DNA of 64,000 bases, taken from the NCBI GenBank assembly GCA_030141605.1, contig JAQGDQ010000516.1:1-64000 (forward strand), written 5' to 3'. The notes beneath the pieces are model-generated. The model did no database searches and was not told where the DNA came from. It was given only the letters and a program-made list of their open reading frames with translations. Each line of letters opens with the position of its first letter. Position 1 is the first letter of the stretch. The DNA comes from Tubiluchus corallicola (Eukaryota; Priapulida; Priapulimorpha; Priapulimorphida; Tubiluchidae). A program made the position numbers and the translations under genes. Shown one piece after another: positions 50,706-62,171 of the stretch.

Positions 50706-51071
50706 TAATAACAAAATGATCTTGTATCTTATATGTATGTAACTTATATAACTACTCATTTACAGTACGATGATAGATATTCAAGAAATTGCTGGTATTT
50801 TCAACACTTGTGTCTTATCCTGGTATGGATACCTACGTAGGCATTTAAAATTGTTTCGAGATTGAGTGTCTTATACAACCCAGTTTTGGGTTCCTTATTC
50901 AACAGCTACCAAAATTAGATCCATAACAAGAGTTTTAACTGTGAGGGGCTATTTACAAAGATGGGTTAAAAAGTACACTTAATGAAAAATCTCACAATTA
51001 CAAGACAAGAATAAAATACACTGGTTCAAACCACCACTGTTGGTTTATCATTAAGTGGAACATTAAAAAAA
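50706..51071 (+). repeat. ~350 bp direct repeat, copy 2
   Basis: Same orientation and start (TAATAACAAAATGATCTTGT) as the copy at 46013, about 4.7 kb downstream, ending at a GTGGAACATTAAAAAAAA stretch. Copy 2 has a ~25 bp insertion relative to copy 1. Confidence 0.88.
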
Positions 51072-51615
51072 ATCGGTTTATTCCGGTTCTTGCAACCTGC
51101 ACAAACCTTCCTAGAGGTGCTCAGACTGTAATTTTACATTGGCTTCGCTTTGAATCATTTATAACTGCAGGTCAGCCTTTAATTTGAAGTAATAAATTTC
51201 ATCATTACATCTGTACAAGTGACCATTTAGTGCTTGCAATCCTATAAGCAACGTCATATGTTCCATCCAAGGTTATTAAGTTAGGTTATTTTTTCTTCTT
51301 TTTAATGTAAAGCATGTAAGTATTACAACAAACTATATTTTTGGGTGGCCACTTTTCAATTAAATAGTTGCACTTTTTTCTAACTCGCAAAGTCAATACC
51401 GGTGTGTATGCAATAAACCATGTTCGCTATAATGCTAAATATAGTATTATACTGTACGTTGATTGATAAGCGTTCCTCATTGCGCCAAATGTAAAATTCT
51501 GAACTAACCTCACAATGACACCTTGAAAATGCATGCATCAAAATCCACACATAGTTTCAGGCTTGCTATATTGGCACAGATAGCCAACGTCCACAGAAGT
51601 CATTCCTCAGAAATA

Positions 51616-54600
51616 CTACTTGCGTTGTTTGCGCATAAAAGTGTGTTTTGCTGAATCGCTATCACTTTTATTACTTGACAAGCTGTGCTCACATGGAGAA
51701 GTTTCTTCCGACTGTAAATTCTTTGTTTCTTCACATCCACCTGTGGAACAAGCATCTAAGTGATACAAAATTTCATAGCAAATTATTTTTAAGCTCATTT
51801 ATGAATACTGTTTTCTTACTTTAGATTTTAATTGAAACTAAACTTTGAAGCATTAATTCAAGCCATCATAAGGGATGTAAGAAAAAAACTGCAGCTCCAT
51901 TTGTAATATAGGAGTGAACGAGCAGCCCATAATAAGAATTGGCCTAAAATTTATGATTTTCCTCTTACTAAAGTTCCTTGCAATTTTATGAATTTTTATT
52001 GATATTTAACTACTGTTGCAATATAAATCATTAACTTTTTTATTATTACACCGGTCTTCAAAATAAATGCCGAATACACACTACAGCACAAATAAATTAA
52101 CATACTTTATCTTCACCTGATAAGACATTGTTAGGATTTCGGAGAGACGAATATTTTCTAAGAGGAGGAGGTGGTCGACTCACAATGGGCACACGTTGGA
52201 TGGTAGGTGATGGAAAATCCTCGCTTTTTCCATATATGTACACAATGTTAGGTGGCGCTTCTTTCACTTCCTATTGCAGAAGTTACAAAATTATCACACT
52301 GTAAATTATAAAATTATCTTATTGTAACAATACATAAGCCCATACATGGTTAACTCTACGTCAGGGTATACTGCACTATAGTATCTGCTTACAGGTGCCA
52401 GCAGGTTACATTAACAAATACAAAGAAATGGGAAATTGGAAACTGATGAAAAGTAATTAATAACATCTACACATAAGAATATACATGTTAGCTTAACGTA
52501 TTTAATACTAGTACCCCCTTTAAATTTTAAAGTTGCAAAATTATAAAATGAAACCACTGTAAATTTATCAAAAGCAGGCAGTAATTATAAAGAAATGACA
52601 ATGTATCGTTTAATTAATTACAACTTTTTTAATATATACATGAATTCAATACTTAAAATACATTTTCTAAAAATGTTAATGAAAAACTAAATTAATAGCA
52701 GATATGTAAACCAAAAGAGCGGTAATATTTGCCAAAAATTTTATGATTGCATAAAACTGGGTTAGCTGTTAAAACAAACACAAAAAATGCTTGCCTTTTC
52801 AGCTGGCTCAGATGAAATAGATGAGCGTCTATCACAGGCACACCGAAGGCACTTTGGAAAAACACTATTAGCATTAGATGCATTAGATTTCAATGCGGAA
52901 GACTGTGACTGAGCAGCAGACTTTTTCTTCAGTTCATTTAATCGTGAATATGTGTAGCTATGCCTGACATAAAAGATTAATAAACAACATTTCAGTTTTA
53001 GTTCAAGTCACGAATGAACGAGCATGGCAATTAATAATCAACAAAAGTCAAGAAAGAAATATTGACTTGTTACGGGTGTCTTAATTTCCAAAAAAAATCA
53101 TCTACCATCATAGGTGGATCCAAGAGGGGGTGCAGTGGGCCCCCCATTCTTGCCACAACAAAATTATTTTATTTCAGAATACATCCATGATGTTCGTGTG
53201 TAAAGTGTGAAGAAGGTGCATCTTCCATGCACGCCCTTGACGTCTACTGTTGTAATGCTAAACTAGTTGAATGCGCACTTCTTAGTTATATGAAAGGGAA
53301 AGCTGAGTGTGACTGACTAAGAGTGAAGCGGCCTGTCCATTCGCGGAAGTGGAATCGTTATGTTCTTAATATTCCAAACCCAGAAACGTTCTTAACCAAA
53401 AAGTAATAAAATAGAGTCATGCTGCCAGCCCAGCTTAGCAAAGTAGCAGTTTCAGGCCCCATGAATATTAGCTAGAAATCCAATTTGAGGATTCCCTCTC
53501 AGTAATCAGTCTTACCGACAAACTTTTCAAAATTGAAGAAAGAACTGGCGTTAACACCCCACTGATTTTACACATGTGGTCAGATTGCAGGAAACTGGTC
53601 CCATATTTTCAAAATTTGCCTAGATTGAGAATTCCTAGACACCCCTTTCTGGATCCCCGGCTTCGACACCTGCCCACTCCACAATAGTGCACCAAACATT
53701 CCATTCTTTGACATTCCGGTGCCCCCTTTCTAAAAATCCTGTAACCAACCCTGATCATGGCATATGAATGGAGACATTTTCGAAATGCACAATACTTGAA
53801 GAACCCGTCAATTTCGAAAGGGTGTTTTTTTAACTGGCACTGGTAACACACTTAGCAAAAGCATGTCACTAATTTTTGTCCTGTTTGAAAGTTAGAAATC
53901 TCACCTGTTATGCAACACAGCTATATAGTTTCTAGAAAAGTCAAACAGCAGGAATAGCAGGTTAATACCACAACTATCTTAGCAGTGTGATTTGTTTTAT
54001 TTAGTGGCCAAAGTCATCTATATGGCAGTCGTGTGTAGTCAAACAAGTTTGTCTTAGCCATGATTACCAGTTGTCAAAATCTTGAACGAAGCATGGGCGA
54101 ATGTTTCAACTTGTGCTTTACAACTATTAATATTGTTCCTTACTGTAGACATCACAATGCAAATCCACTGCATACGTGAAAACAGTGAAATCACGCAAAA
54201 ATTTGGTGGAAAAAACACTAAAACATACTCACCTACATAGCTTATAAACCTTTGCCTCGTACAGGGAATTGCATTCATGCGTACTTTATAAAGCGCAATT
54301 AGAATGACGCTATGCTGACCTGCTCCGCATAACTTGATAAGCAATGGATTTGCATTAGTGAGGAACTGGCGCTTGTACTCTACAATAAAAACAGCATGCT
54401 AACATCATCTGTTGCAAGTACAATGCACTGCTGCTTGAAACTTAGCAGTAAATACCTGCAGATTTCAAAACAACACTCTATCTTTTTCTTAATCATCATC
54501 CAATGATATAACTTCTGAGTAAACTTTTTTAATACAATTAGTCACCCCAGACGAGGCCAGCAACCACTCTGGATAGAGTTACACGGTGAAAATATGAACA

Positions 54601-57600
54601 CAGGTTCAGAAACTTGAATTCGTATAAGACGTTTGCTGTGCATTAGATACTTGCTTATAAAATTCTGAGCTACACAGAAAACTGTAGTTGAAAATCTAAC
54701 TGTAACAATTACAAACATTGCAACTCTAGAGAGACTATCAGATTTAATGGCAACCACCCCTTCTCTCAAGTGTTACTTCAACATGAACATTGCACGAAAT
54801 GAAATCGCAATGAGCTAGAACATACCTCACTTTGCCCTTATTTGAGCATTAAAAATGCCAGATAGGTTTTCCTAGGTGTCTAAAATGCAGGGAGCTCTCT
54901 TTTAAGAAGCTAAAAAGTGATGTCTGAAAGGCATACCTACAGTCAGATTTGCTATTAAGATAAACATCTAAAAATGCTTAAATGCAAAAAAATCAAGGAA
55001 GGCCAGAGACACCACAATGGGAGCTTAGAGCACCCCTTCAGACTCAAAGCTGAATTTTTGTGGAATCTCCCTATTCTATACATTTCTAAATTGGGATGTC
55101 TGCAATTAAATTTGTGACTTTTTAAATCATTAAGATGGCTTAAAAACTGTAATTGTCTTTTTACCTGTATTGCTCCATATATTTCTTCTTGTTAGCATAG
55201 TGTATAAACCTGAATGAAATCGGACTCTGATATGAGACTGAAGAATAGTCTGTTTTAGGCTTTACAGACATTGAAGGCACTGCCGTGTTTTTCTTTGCAC
55301 GAGAAGTGGAAGCAGCAGACACCGCCGATGTAGACGCTGTACTCCGAGTAGATGCTGTTTTGCTATTTGGCCTAGTCTGGAGATAATTCATGGCCTCATT
55401 GTGATACTTATTGCACACAGACCATGGTGTGATGTCCTGAAGTAGAATATAATTTTATATGTACGGGTTACAGCAGTGGTTCCCAACCTTTTGTTGACGG
55501 TGACCCCTTTCCTGAAACCTGCATCATATTCACTTAAGACATATAATATAATCACATGTTATACTATTAAACATGATTATGGTTTGCATTTATTAGTTTT
55601 AAGTTACTAGTCAAGAAATTATTGAACAACGAGTGATTGTTTCATTAATTCATTAATGTGTTGGTTGCACCTGTTTCTCAGCGACCAGTAATGCAACAGC
55701 AATAGGTATCCAAGGTTAAATGAATAGCAACACGCTTTTGGGCTGTGTACACTGTACACAACTGTACAGCATGGAACAACGTGCATTTTCATTTTCTAGG
55801 AAAATCAAGCACTGGTATATCGCATTTAGAGCGGGAAAATTGAATTTCACTTTCCAGAACAAAGTGCTGTAATTAGAGACTGTGGAAATAAATTCTACTT
55901 ACATACTTTTCAAGAAAACAGCATTTTTTAAAAATAGTTTTTGGACTAACCCGCGACCCCAAGGTTGGGAACCCATGGGTTACAGGCATGACGTAGAACA
56001 AAACTATTATAACACCCTGAACTGACTAAGTTTTCCAAATGCTGAATGCACTGCACACATAACAAAACTTGTCAGAGGTCAAAAAGACAAGACTAAACTA
56101 CGCTGGGAACAATATGTGCTCTCTAAACAACTGCTTATGTATAACATTTGCTTAAAGATACGATGAATTTCAATTTAAATGTATTAAAGGCAATCCTTTC
56201 GATTGAAATATATGGCAAACAAAGGTACTAAGCCATTCCAGGAAGCCCCAATTTTGAAATTCCCACTTATCCAACATACCTCTTTTTCACTGTCTGCCTG
56301 AGATTCATCAATTGTGTGTTTCTCACTCAGCTTCTTACTATTTTTTTCTGCTCTGCCTTTTGTAGAGCTGTGTTCTGTTCTTTTTATTGATTTCGCAGGC
56401 CTTTTCACATTATCCTGCAACAAATATATACAGCTAAACAGGATGAAAAGCAAATACCAAAAGCTAAAAACTACTAGCAGTTAGTTACATTTACAAATTT
56501 GTTTTTAATAGACAAAAACAAGAGTAAGTGCGTTACAGTGATAATACACACAATGTTAGTTATTTTGGCTTACTGAGATTTATGTAAAAAAACTTGCAAA
56601 AACAGCAAAAGTGCGGACTGGGTTTTTGTAAAATGTGATAGAGAATGGCTAGGGAGAGGTTTCTAAGGGGGAATCCGGAAACTGCGAACCGGAATCTGCG
56701 CAATATCCAGAAACCGCAAATCGGAGTCTGCTGAATTCCGGAAACTATGGACCAGAAAATCTAGAAAGTGCGGGCAGGCTGTAAGAGGTGGGAATTCATG
56801 TAGTTGCAAACTAGAAACTGCAGATTACATGGAAACTGCAAATGCATCAGGCTTATTTATTTATTTATGTATACTTTGATAATGGAACATAATTGTAATG
56901 CATTCTAAAATTGTAACTGAAAGAAGATGATGCAGATCGCAATATACATGTAAGTTAGTCACTGATTACAATTTTCTAGTAAAAATTTTACTACCTAAAT
57001 ATGAGGACTGAAAAATGAGTATGTAAGCGAAATAAAAAAATCTCAAATTGTCTTTAGTCACTTCCTGGGCTTCTGTCTATTCTGCAAAAAGTAAAGGTCG
57101 TTAGTAAAAAGTAAGGGATTACCTTTATTGAAATTGATCAGTAGTGTGTAATCTGATTACAGCTTTCTAAATTAGTCAATGCTAAATCACAATGAATTAC
57201 TTTTTAAAAAATAAGGAATCCTAATATGCACAGTGTTTGCACTATAACATGGAAAATGTTTGCTAACATTAACCTTGGTTTCAAAATTGCAATTTCACTT
57301 TTGTTGAATTCGCCATGCTTTTACCTAGGAATTGCATTTTGTTTCCATGTAATCAAAACTTGCCACTTTTGGACCAGTTAGGTTTAGTGACCAAATGCAA
57401 CCCCTAGGTCAGATGTCAACCAATTTAAATCATCCCTCCATTCAATTTGTTACATTGAGACCTTCCATTTGACGTGCGTTACAAGCCCGTTTTTCAACAA
57501 TGGAAAAATGTTCGACCCATTTTTGGGTTTTGGGCCCCTAACAAATTTTATTCCATACCTAAATGACCCATACATAACCATGTAGCAAAAACTCGACGCC

Positions 57601-59340
57601 ACCTAGCACACCAAAAAATGAGGTCCTAGCTGAAAAACTAGGAGATAGAAACTAATTAAAACTATCTTTGACCCTAAAGTTTAGTGTCCTTGTACCATTC
57701 CAGCTTGTTAACTTTTCCAGTTATTGACAAGTTAAAACACTTGTTTTAACGCTTTTGTCCATATCCCGTAACTCGGCATCACTCACATTCTAAAAAACAC
57801 TTAATGCACATCTACCCTTACTTGACTACCTATGCCTACAAAAACATAAGCTCCTCGTCTTGTCACTGTTTCTGTACTATCTGTGATAACCTGTCTCAGG
57901 TGTCTATACTGCAAGTTTTGTGAGTATCACTCTTATACTTTTTGACATGACCTAATTTAAACACTTTTACCTGTGTCACGTGACTTGGCTAGGTTCACTT
58001 CTTGAAAAATATAAATGCAAAAGCATAGACTCTCATTTCAATACTTTGTCACTGTAGGAGGAGTTCAGTGACAAAGTTGTTTATTCTAATTTTCACATTT
58101 TGACTCCTGCTGCTGTGATCTTTGAAAGGGAGGTCACTGTTTTTATGTACTTCTCTAAGGACCTATCATAGCAAGTTTCATAATTCTAGCTGTTAAACTT
58201 ACGAAGTTATTGCCAGAACACCATTTTAACACTTTTGCTGGTATCACTTGACTTAGTCAAGCCCACTTTTCGTGCACATCTACGCCTGCCCGCCTACCCA
58301 CACATGCATAAACAGCGACACCTAGTCAAATAATGTAAAAGGAATAGAGTGACAAACTATTTAATTTTCACGTTTTGGCTCCTATACAGGCCTCCTTAAG
58401 AGAATCCCAGCTTTTCAAAACCTAGGTCCACATCTAGGCTATCCTGCATAAGACTTGTGAAAAAATAAATATTTTTGAAGATATCTATATCAGACACAGT
58501 CTATTTTGTAAATCCATTATAAATAAATAAGTTTAAACTAAAATTAATTTAACTCAAACTCCTGGGTGAAGTTTTGTTGAAAAAATGCATTTTCAGTTGT
58601 TGCCAAAACCCCTGTCCACTCTCTCAGAGTCTATTCCATGTCATGTTTTCCAAAACCAACAGTTGGCAGTTTCTTGTTCGTGATTTCAAGATTTGCCATT
58701 GTTTTGTGCTTCTCAGTAATCCCCCAGCTTACTGAGATTTGCGGAAAACAAAACAGTGAAATTCCGGTGTTTTGTTTTCCGCAAGTCTTAGTAAGCCGTT
58801 ATTTTTACCAGCTCAGCTACTACAACCATACTTATCACATCCGTGACAAACTAAAGCAAAGCAACAATTACCTACATCTACTGGTGCAAAAAGTTCACCA
58901 AATTGGATGATGGAAGCTTTAAACTTTTTTAAAAAAAATTAAGAGGCTAGAAAATTAAGTCAGTTAGATAACTAAAACCTCCTTTTAAAAGCTCTTCTGC
59001 AAATTTAGAACAGTTGTGTAATTTTGTTTCATATCTTTAAATGCAACTTTAGACTCTTGAGCTAATTTCTTAATTTAATGGTATAAAAATAATATCTACA
59101 AACACTTATTGCTTGAAAACACCTGTAGTAAAACAATAGGAACAATATATATAGTAAATATAGTTTATAGTAAAATAAATATTTTTTTACTATAGTTTAT
59201 AGTAAAAAATACAACATTCAATAAAAAATACTAAGATAGCTTACTGTATTACATGGCTTGTTATTTTTATCTGACAATGCTAAAAGTTTCATTGCTGCAA
59301 TATGATCCAAGCAATTCGTGCTAGAATGGGGGCTGCTCAT
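51616..59340 (-). CDS. Unrecognised 316-aa Ser/Lys-rich protein, six exons
   Basis: Minus-strand exons 59340-59245, 56414-56280, 55436-55165, 52963-52795, 52270-52117 and 51740-51616 join in phase (951 nt, 316 aa plus stop). All junctions are GT-AG except intron 4, which uses a GC donor (AAAAG|GCAAGC). I do not recognise the family. Visible traits: no signal peptide or membrane segment; a Lys/Glu/Ser-rich region (33-77); PWSVCNKYHNEAMNYL (81-96) before a Ser/Thr/Ala tract (about 98-123); a more ordered-looking SPISFRFIHYANKKKYMEQY (about 147-167); a cysteine cluster CLRCACDRR (about 207-215); VYIYGKSEDFPSP and RPPPPLRKYSSLRN (about 234-270); and a Ser/Asp tail ending RKQRK. It may be a mostly disordered nuclear or cytoskeletal protein. 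The start at 59340 is the first ATG of a frame open back to about 59400, so an upstream coding exon is possible. Confidence 0.7.
55466..55985. mobile_element. hAT-type MITE with 8-bp target duplication
   Basis: The element is 55474-55977 (504 bp). Its ends read CAGTGGTTCCCAACCTT and, reverse-complemented, CATGGGTTCCCAACCTT. Identical 8-bp flanks GGTTACAG at 55466-55473 and 55978-55985 are the expected hAT target duplication. No transposase frame, so non-autonomous. It sits inside intron 2 of the minus-strand gene, 30 bp upstream of that gene's third exon. Confidence 0.93.
56567..58797. other. intron 1 sequence with diverged repeats
   Basis: No gene on the plus strand. Contains a degenerate short repeat around CCGGAAACTGCGAA (56675-56850), a diverged three-fold repeat of ~250 bp (cores near 57730, 57960 and 58230 sharing ACACTTTTnCn and CACATCTACnCnTnC), and at both extremes the motif GGCTTACT(G/A)AGA(T/C)TT in opposite orientation (56567 and 58797), which could be the ends of an old element. 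Confidence 0.4.
58727..58797. repeat. 71-bp near-perfect palindrome
   Basis: GCTTACTGAGATTTGCGGAA plus AACAAAACA pairs with a right arm reading, reverse-complemented, GCTTACTAAGACTTGCGGAA plus AACAAAACA. Arms are about 30 bases with two mismatches; the loop is about a dozen bases (GTGAAATTCCGGT). Confidence 0.85.
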
Positions 59341-60047
59341 GTTGTTTATCAGCTTTCCAATTTTCCAGCTTTCCAAGTATGGACTGCCTTTCACAGCAGA
59401 TTTCAGTTACCAGCAAAGACCTAAATTGAGAAAGAAATGCTATTGTGTGATGGAGATTTATACTGACAGTTCAATGAATGAACCCACAATTATTGAATTT
59501 TATAGACTTTTCAACTCTCACAGTTTAACTGTCAGTCTCACAATTTTAACTCATTTCTCACATAGTAGAATTTTGTTCCTCACAGTTAACGAAATTAAAA
59601 GAAACCAAAAAAATTCTTCTTCTTGAGGCAGTTTACAGTGTCTACATGATTTTAGTTAACTTTAAATTAACTCAGTTTGCAAGAAAAATTACTCAAAAGG
59701 TATCTCATATAACCATGATCAACAATTAAATTTAGCAAACCGAAATCGCTATGTTAACATTTTGAATTAGCTAAGTTATTATTGATCGTAAATTTAATCT
59801 GTGATGGAGTAATTTAAGAATTTTCAATAAAGGAGTATTTAAATTGGATGTCAAAAAAATCTGCGATGTTAAATCTTTAGGTTTTTTAAGTAGCCACTAG
59901 GTTTTTACTTCAACTTTTTTCAAAAGATCTCCAGATTTGACACTTCTTAGGTAGATGGGGTTGAAAGGTTTGAGCTTTATATTGACTTTTTCACTTTTGT
60001 GGGTTCATCCCAAAGATAGTAAATAATCTGGAAATTAATATTAAGAA

Positions 60048-60828
60048 TACAGTCTAGCCTCGTTATCTTGCCACTGTCCGTTTAATGGCAAATTTTTGGC
60101 GCGAGGCGAGTATGGCGAGATAACGGGAATATAACGAAGTTAGTCTATATGTATATACATAATAGTTGATTAACATAGTGTTCCTCTATGTACATATAAA
60201 ATATATTTCGCATTATGATACCAATCAACATTAAATCAGAAATGAAAAAATGGCATAAAAATAATCTTAGAATGTTACTTTTTAATTTAAAAAACCTTTT
60301 TCGAGTATACACTTAAATGCAATAAACTTAGCAAAAGATTTAGAAATGTTCACAAATGAGTTACTGACGACTGAAATAATTCAGAAGAGACGACTGTTTC
60401 GTTGATGATACACACAAGCAGTCAACACAACGTTTAATCAAACACAATCCTTGAATATTGTCGCTTGTGACTCTGTCAGACTGTTCAAAGTAACCAACCA
60501 CAGCACACCTAATCTAATCCTGGTGAGACACACACTAGATTAATTATGTCTGTCTATCGAGTACAGCAGCATTGTCTACATACCGCGGTTATATTGATCG
60601 ACACACGGTATATGTATTGATCGATTCACCTCTAAGTTTGTCTGTTTGGCGACATAACGAATATAGTTTACATAAGCACTCATCCTAGCATGACGTGGCG
60701 AGGGCGAGAAGCGAGGGTGGCGACTTAACAAAGTAAATATCAAAGCAGGAAATCTGTCCTGGTACTTTCTATGGCGACAGACGAGTTTGGCGGCATAACG
60801 AGGGGCGAGATAACGAGGCTAGACTGTA
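60048..60828. mobile_element. Tc1/mariner-type (pogo-like) MITE
   Basis: The element is 60050-60826 (777 bp) between TA dinucleotides. The left end CAGTCTAGCCTCGTTATCT and the right end (reverse complement identical over those 19 bases, then CGCC versus TGCC) form clear inverted repeats. Subterminal GGCGAG(A/T)TA and GGCGnCnTAACGA motifs repeat. No transposase frame is present. The CAGT...CTCGTTA start resembles pogo/Tigger ends. Confidence 0.92.
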
Positions 60829-60889
60829 ATTAAACCAACAGTTATTAATTTTTGAAGACAATTTGAATGCAAAAAAGCTGGGACTGATT

Positions 60890-61330
60890 CTGAATTTGAA
60901 CCAATGACCTTGATATTTCAAGTCAAATGTCACGACCACAAATAATGTAGTGGCTCTGGCATCAAAGTTCTTGGTTCAAATCCAGCCTCAGTCATGTTCT
61001 AGTGTCATGAGTTTCCCACAATAATTCCAGTTAATTGAACAGAATGAATTTTGAAACTAAACCACTCTGAAATAAATTTAGAGAAAATCAGGACTGAACA
61101 TGAATTTGAAACAGGCACCTTTGGATTACAACACTAAAAACATTATAACCAGTAGACAAAGAACCTTTACTACAAGCTCATGCCATTCATTGCCAGTATA
61201 CTAGTGATCAGGGCATTTGGTATTATAATTCAAAACCTTGCTGACTATGATTCAAATCCAGGTTTGGCTATATGCTACTGGTCATTGTATTGGACTTGTA
61301 ATCAAAAGTTTTCTGGTCCAAATATAGGCG
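60890..61330. repeat. Degenerate tRNA-like / SINE-like sequence cluster
   Basis: Four segments resemble the B-box end and anticodon arm of tRNAs, in alternating strand: minus at ~60893-60950 (reverse complement ends GGTTCAAATTC), plus at ~60955-61000 (GGTTCAAATCC at 60984), minus at ~61105-61160, and plus at ~61250-61330 (GATTCAAATCC, and TTGGACTTGTAATCAAAAG). None folds into a convincing intact tRNA by eye, so these are pseudogenes or SINE heads. Confidence 0.4.
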
Positions 61331-61882
61331 AAATTTCAACGCTTTCACATCACGCCCTTCATTTTGATATATTCCAAAACTTAATAATTGTGTACTAATG
61401 GCATACCTGTCATTATTTTGTATTAATTTACATCATTTTTACTCTTAGATTTGAAAAATAGTTTAAATTGCAGTGACCTGCCCAATATAACAATACATGT
61501 ATCATGAGTTACATGGCTGACAAGTATTACTATGACTAATATAATATTGTTTCGTATGTCAATCGCTAATTTGATTTCCAGGAGTTATGGAAGAAAGTTT
61601 AATGCCACAAAATTGTCATGAATCACAAACAAAGAATCAAATTATCACTTGGTTCTTATTGTAACCGTTATTCATTTTCAATGGATTTTCAAAAATTATG
61701 AGTGACTGTTGAAACACCTCGAATGATGCAAAACATTGCTTTAATAATTTGACATAATAGTAGCTCCCCAAAACACACATATTACCCGCAAGTCATTAAC
61801 CACTATATAATATTATAAATTTAACTAGTTAGTCTTATGTCTATCTAGCTCTAAAAACGTAAAATTCAAACTGACAAACCTA
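61331..61882. other. 3' flank of Gemin7, nothing recognised
   Basis: AT-rich spacer immediately downstream (minus strand) of Gemin7. No gene or repeat seen. Confidence 0.35.
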
Positions 61883-62143
61883 TTAATCTTTCAAGTTCAC
61901 TGTTACAGAAATGACATCAGAAGCACGAAGTAACGCCTGTGGAAGAGTACCAAGTGGCGTTTCTAGTGCAGAAACCTGAAACTTCTCAGTGTCAATATTT
62001 GTGCTGCCAAACACTGCTGTAACCGTGGTTTTATCATGCAAGCAAAATGTTGCTGGCTTGTTCACAATAGCAGTCACCATTCGCAAAAACCGTTCTCGAA
62101 GATAACAACGCTCTTCTTGCTCTCGCACATTTGTGACCTCCAT
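61883..62143 (-). CDS. GEMIN7: Gemin7, SMN complex subunit
   Basis: An 86-aa frame from the ATG at 62143; an in-frame stop (TAA) lies 15 bases upstream of the ATG, so the start is firm. The body REQEERCYLRERFLRMVTA, FCLHDKTTVTAVFGSTNIDT and the end ETPLGTLPQALLRASDVISV align along their whole length with the Sm-like domain of human Gemin7 (131 aa), which has a longer N-terminal tail that is absent here. Gemin7 pairs with Gemin6 in the SMN complex that loads Sm rings onto spliceosomal snRNAs. A TTTCTACAG acceptor (exon start about 62171) implies a 5' UTR intron and a single coding exon. No oddities other than shortness. Confidence 0.9.
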   Translation of the reverse strand: MEVTNVREQEERCYLRERFLRMVTAIVNKPATFCLHDKTTVTAVFGSTNIDTEKFQVSALETPLGTLPQALLRASDVISVTVNLKD

Positions 62144-62171
62144 CAACTGTGGCTTCCTTTAAATTTCCCTG

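Noticed and set aside
53105-53850. Possible interspersed DNA element (GTGGATCCAAGAGGGGGTGC near the left, GGTGCCCCCTTTCTAAAAAT near the right)
   Set aside because: Looks like a decayed repeat in the intron, but I could not match the ends or find a target duplication.
54054-54344. Minus-strand frame (LCGAGQHSVILIALYKVRMN) tested as an exon of the unrecognised gene
   Set aside because: It cannot be joined in phase with the flanking exons; direct splicing of 55165 to 52963 keeps the frame.
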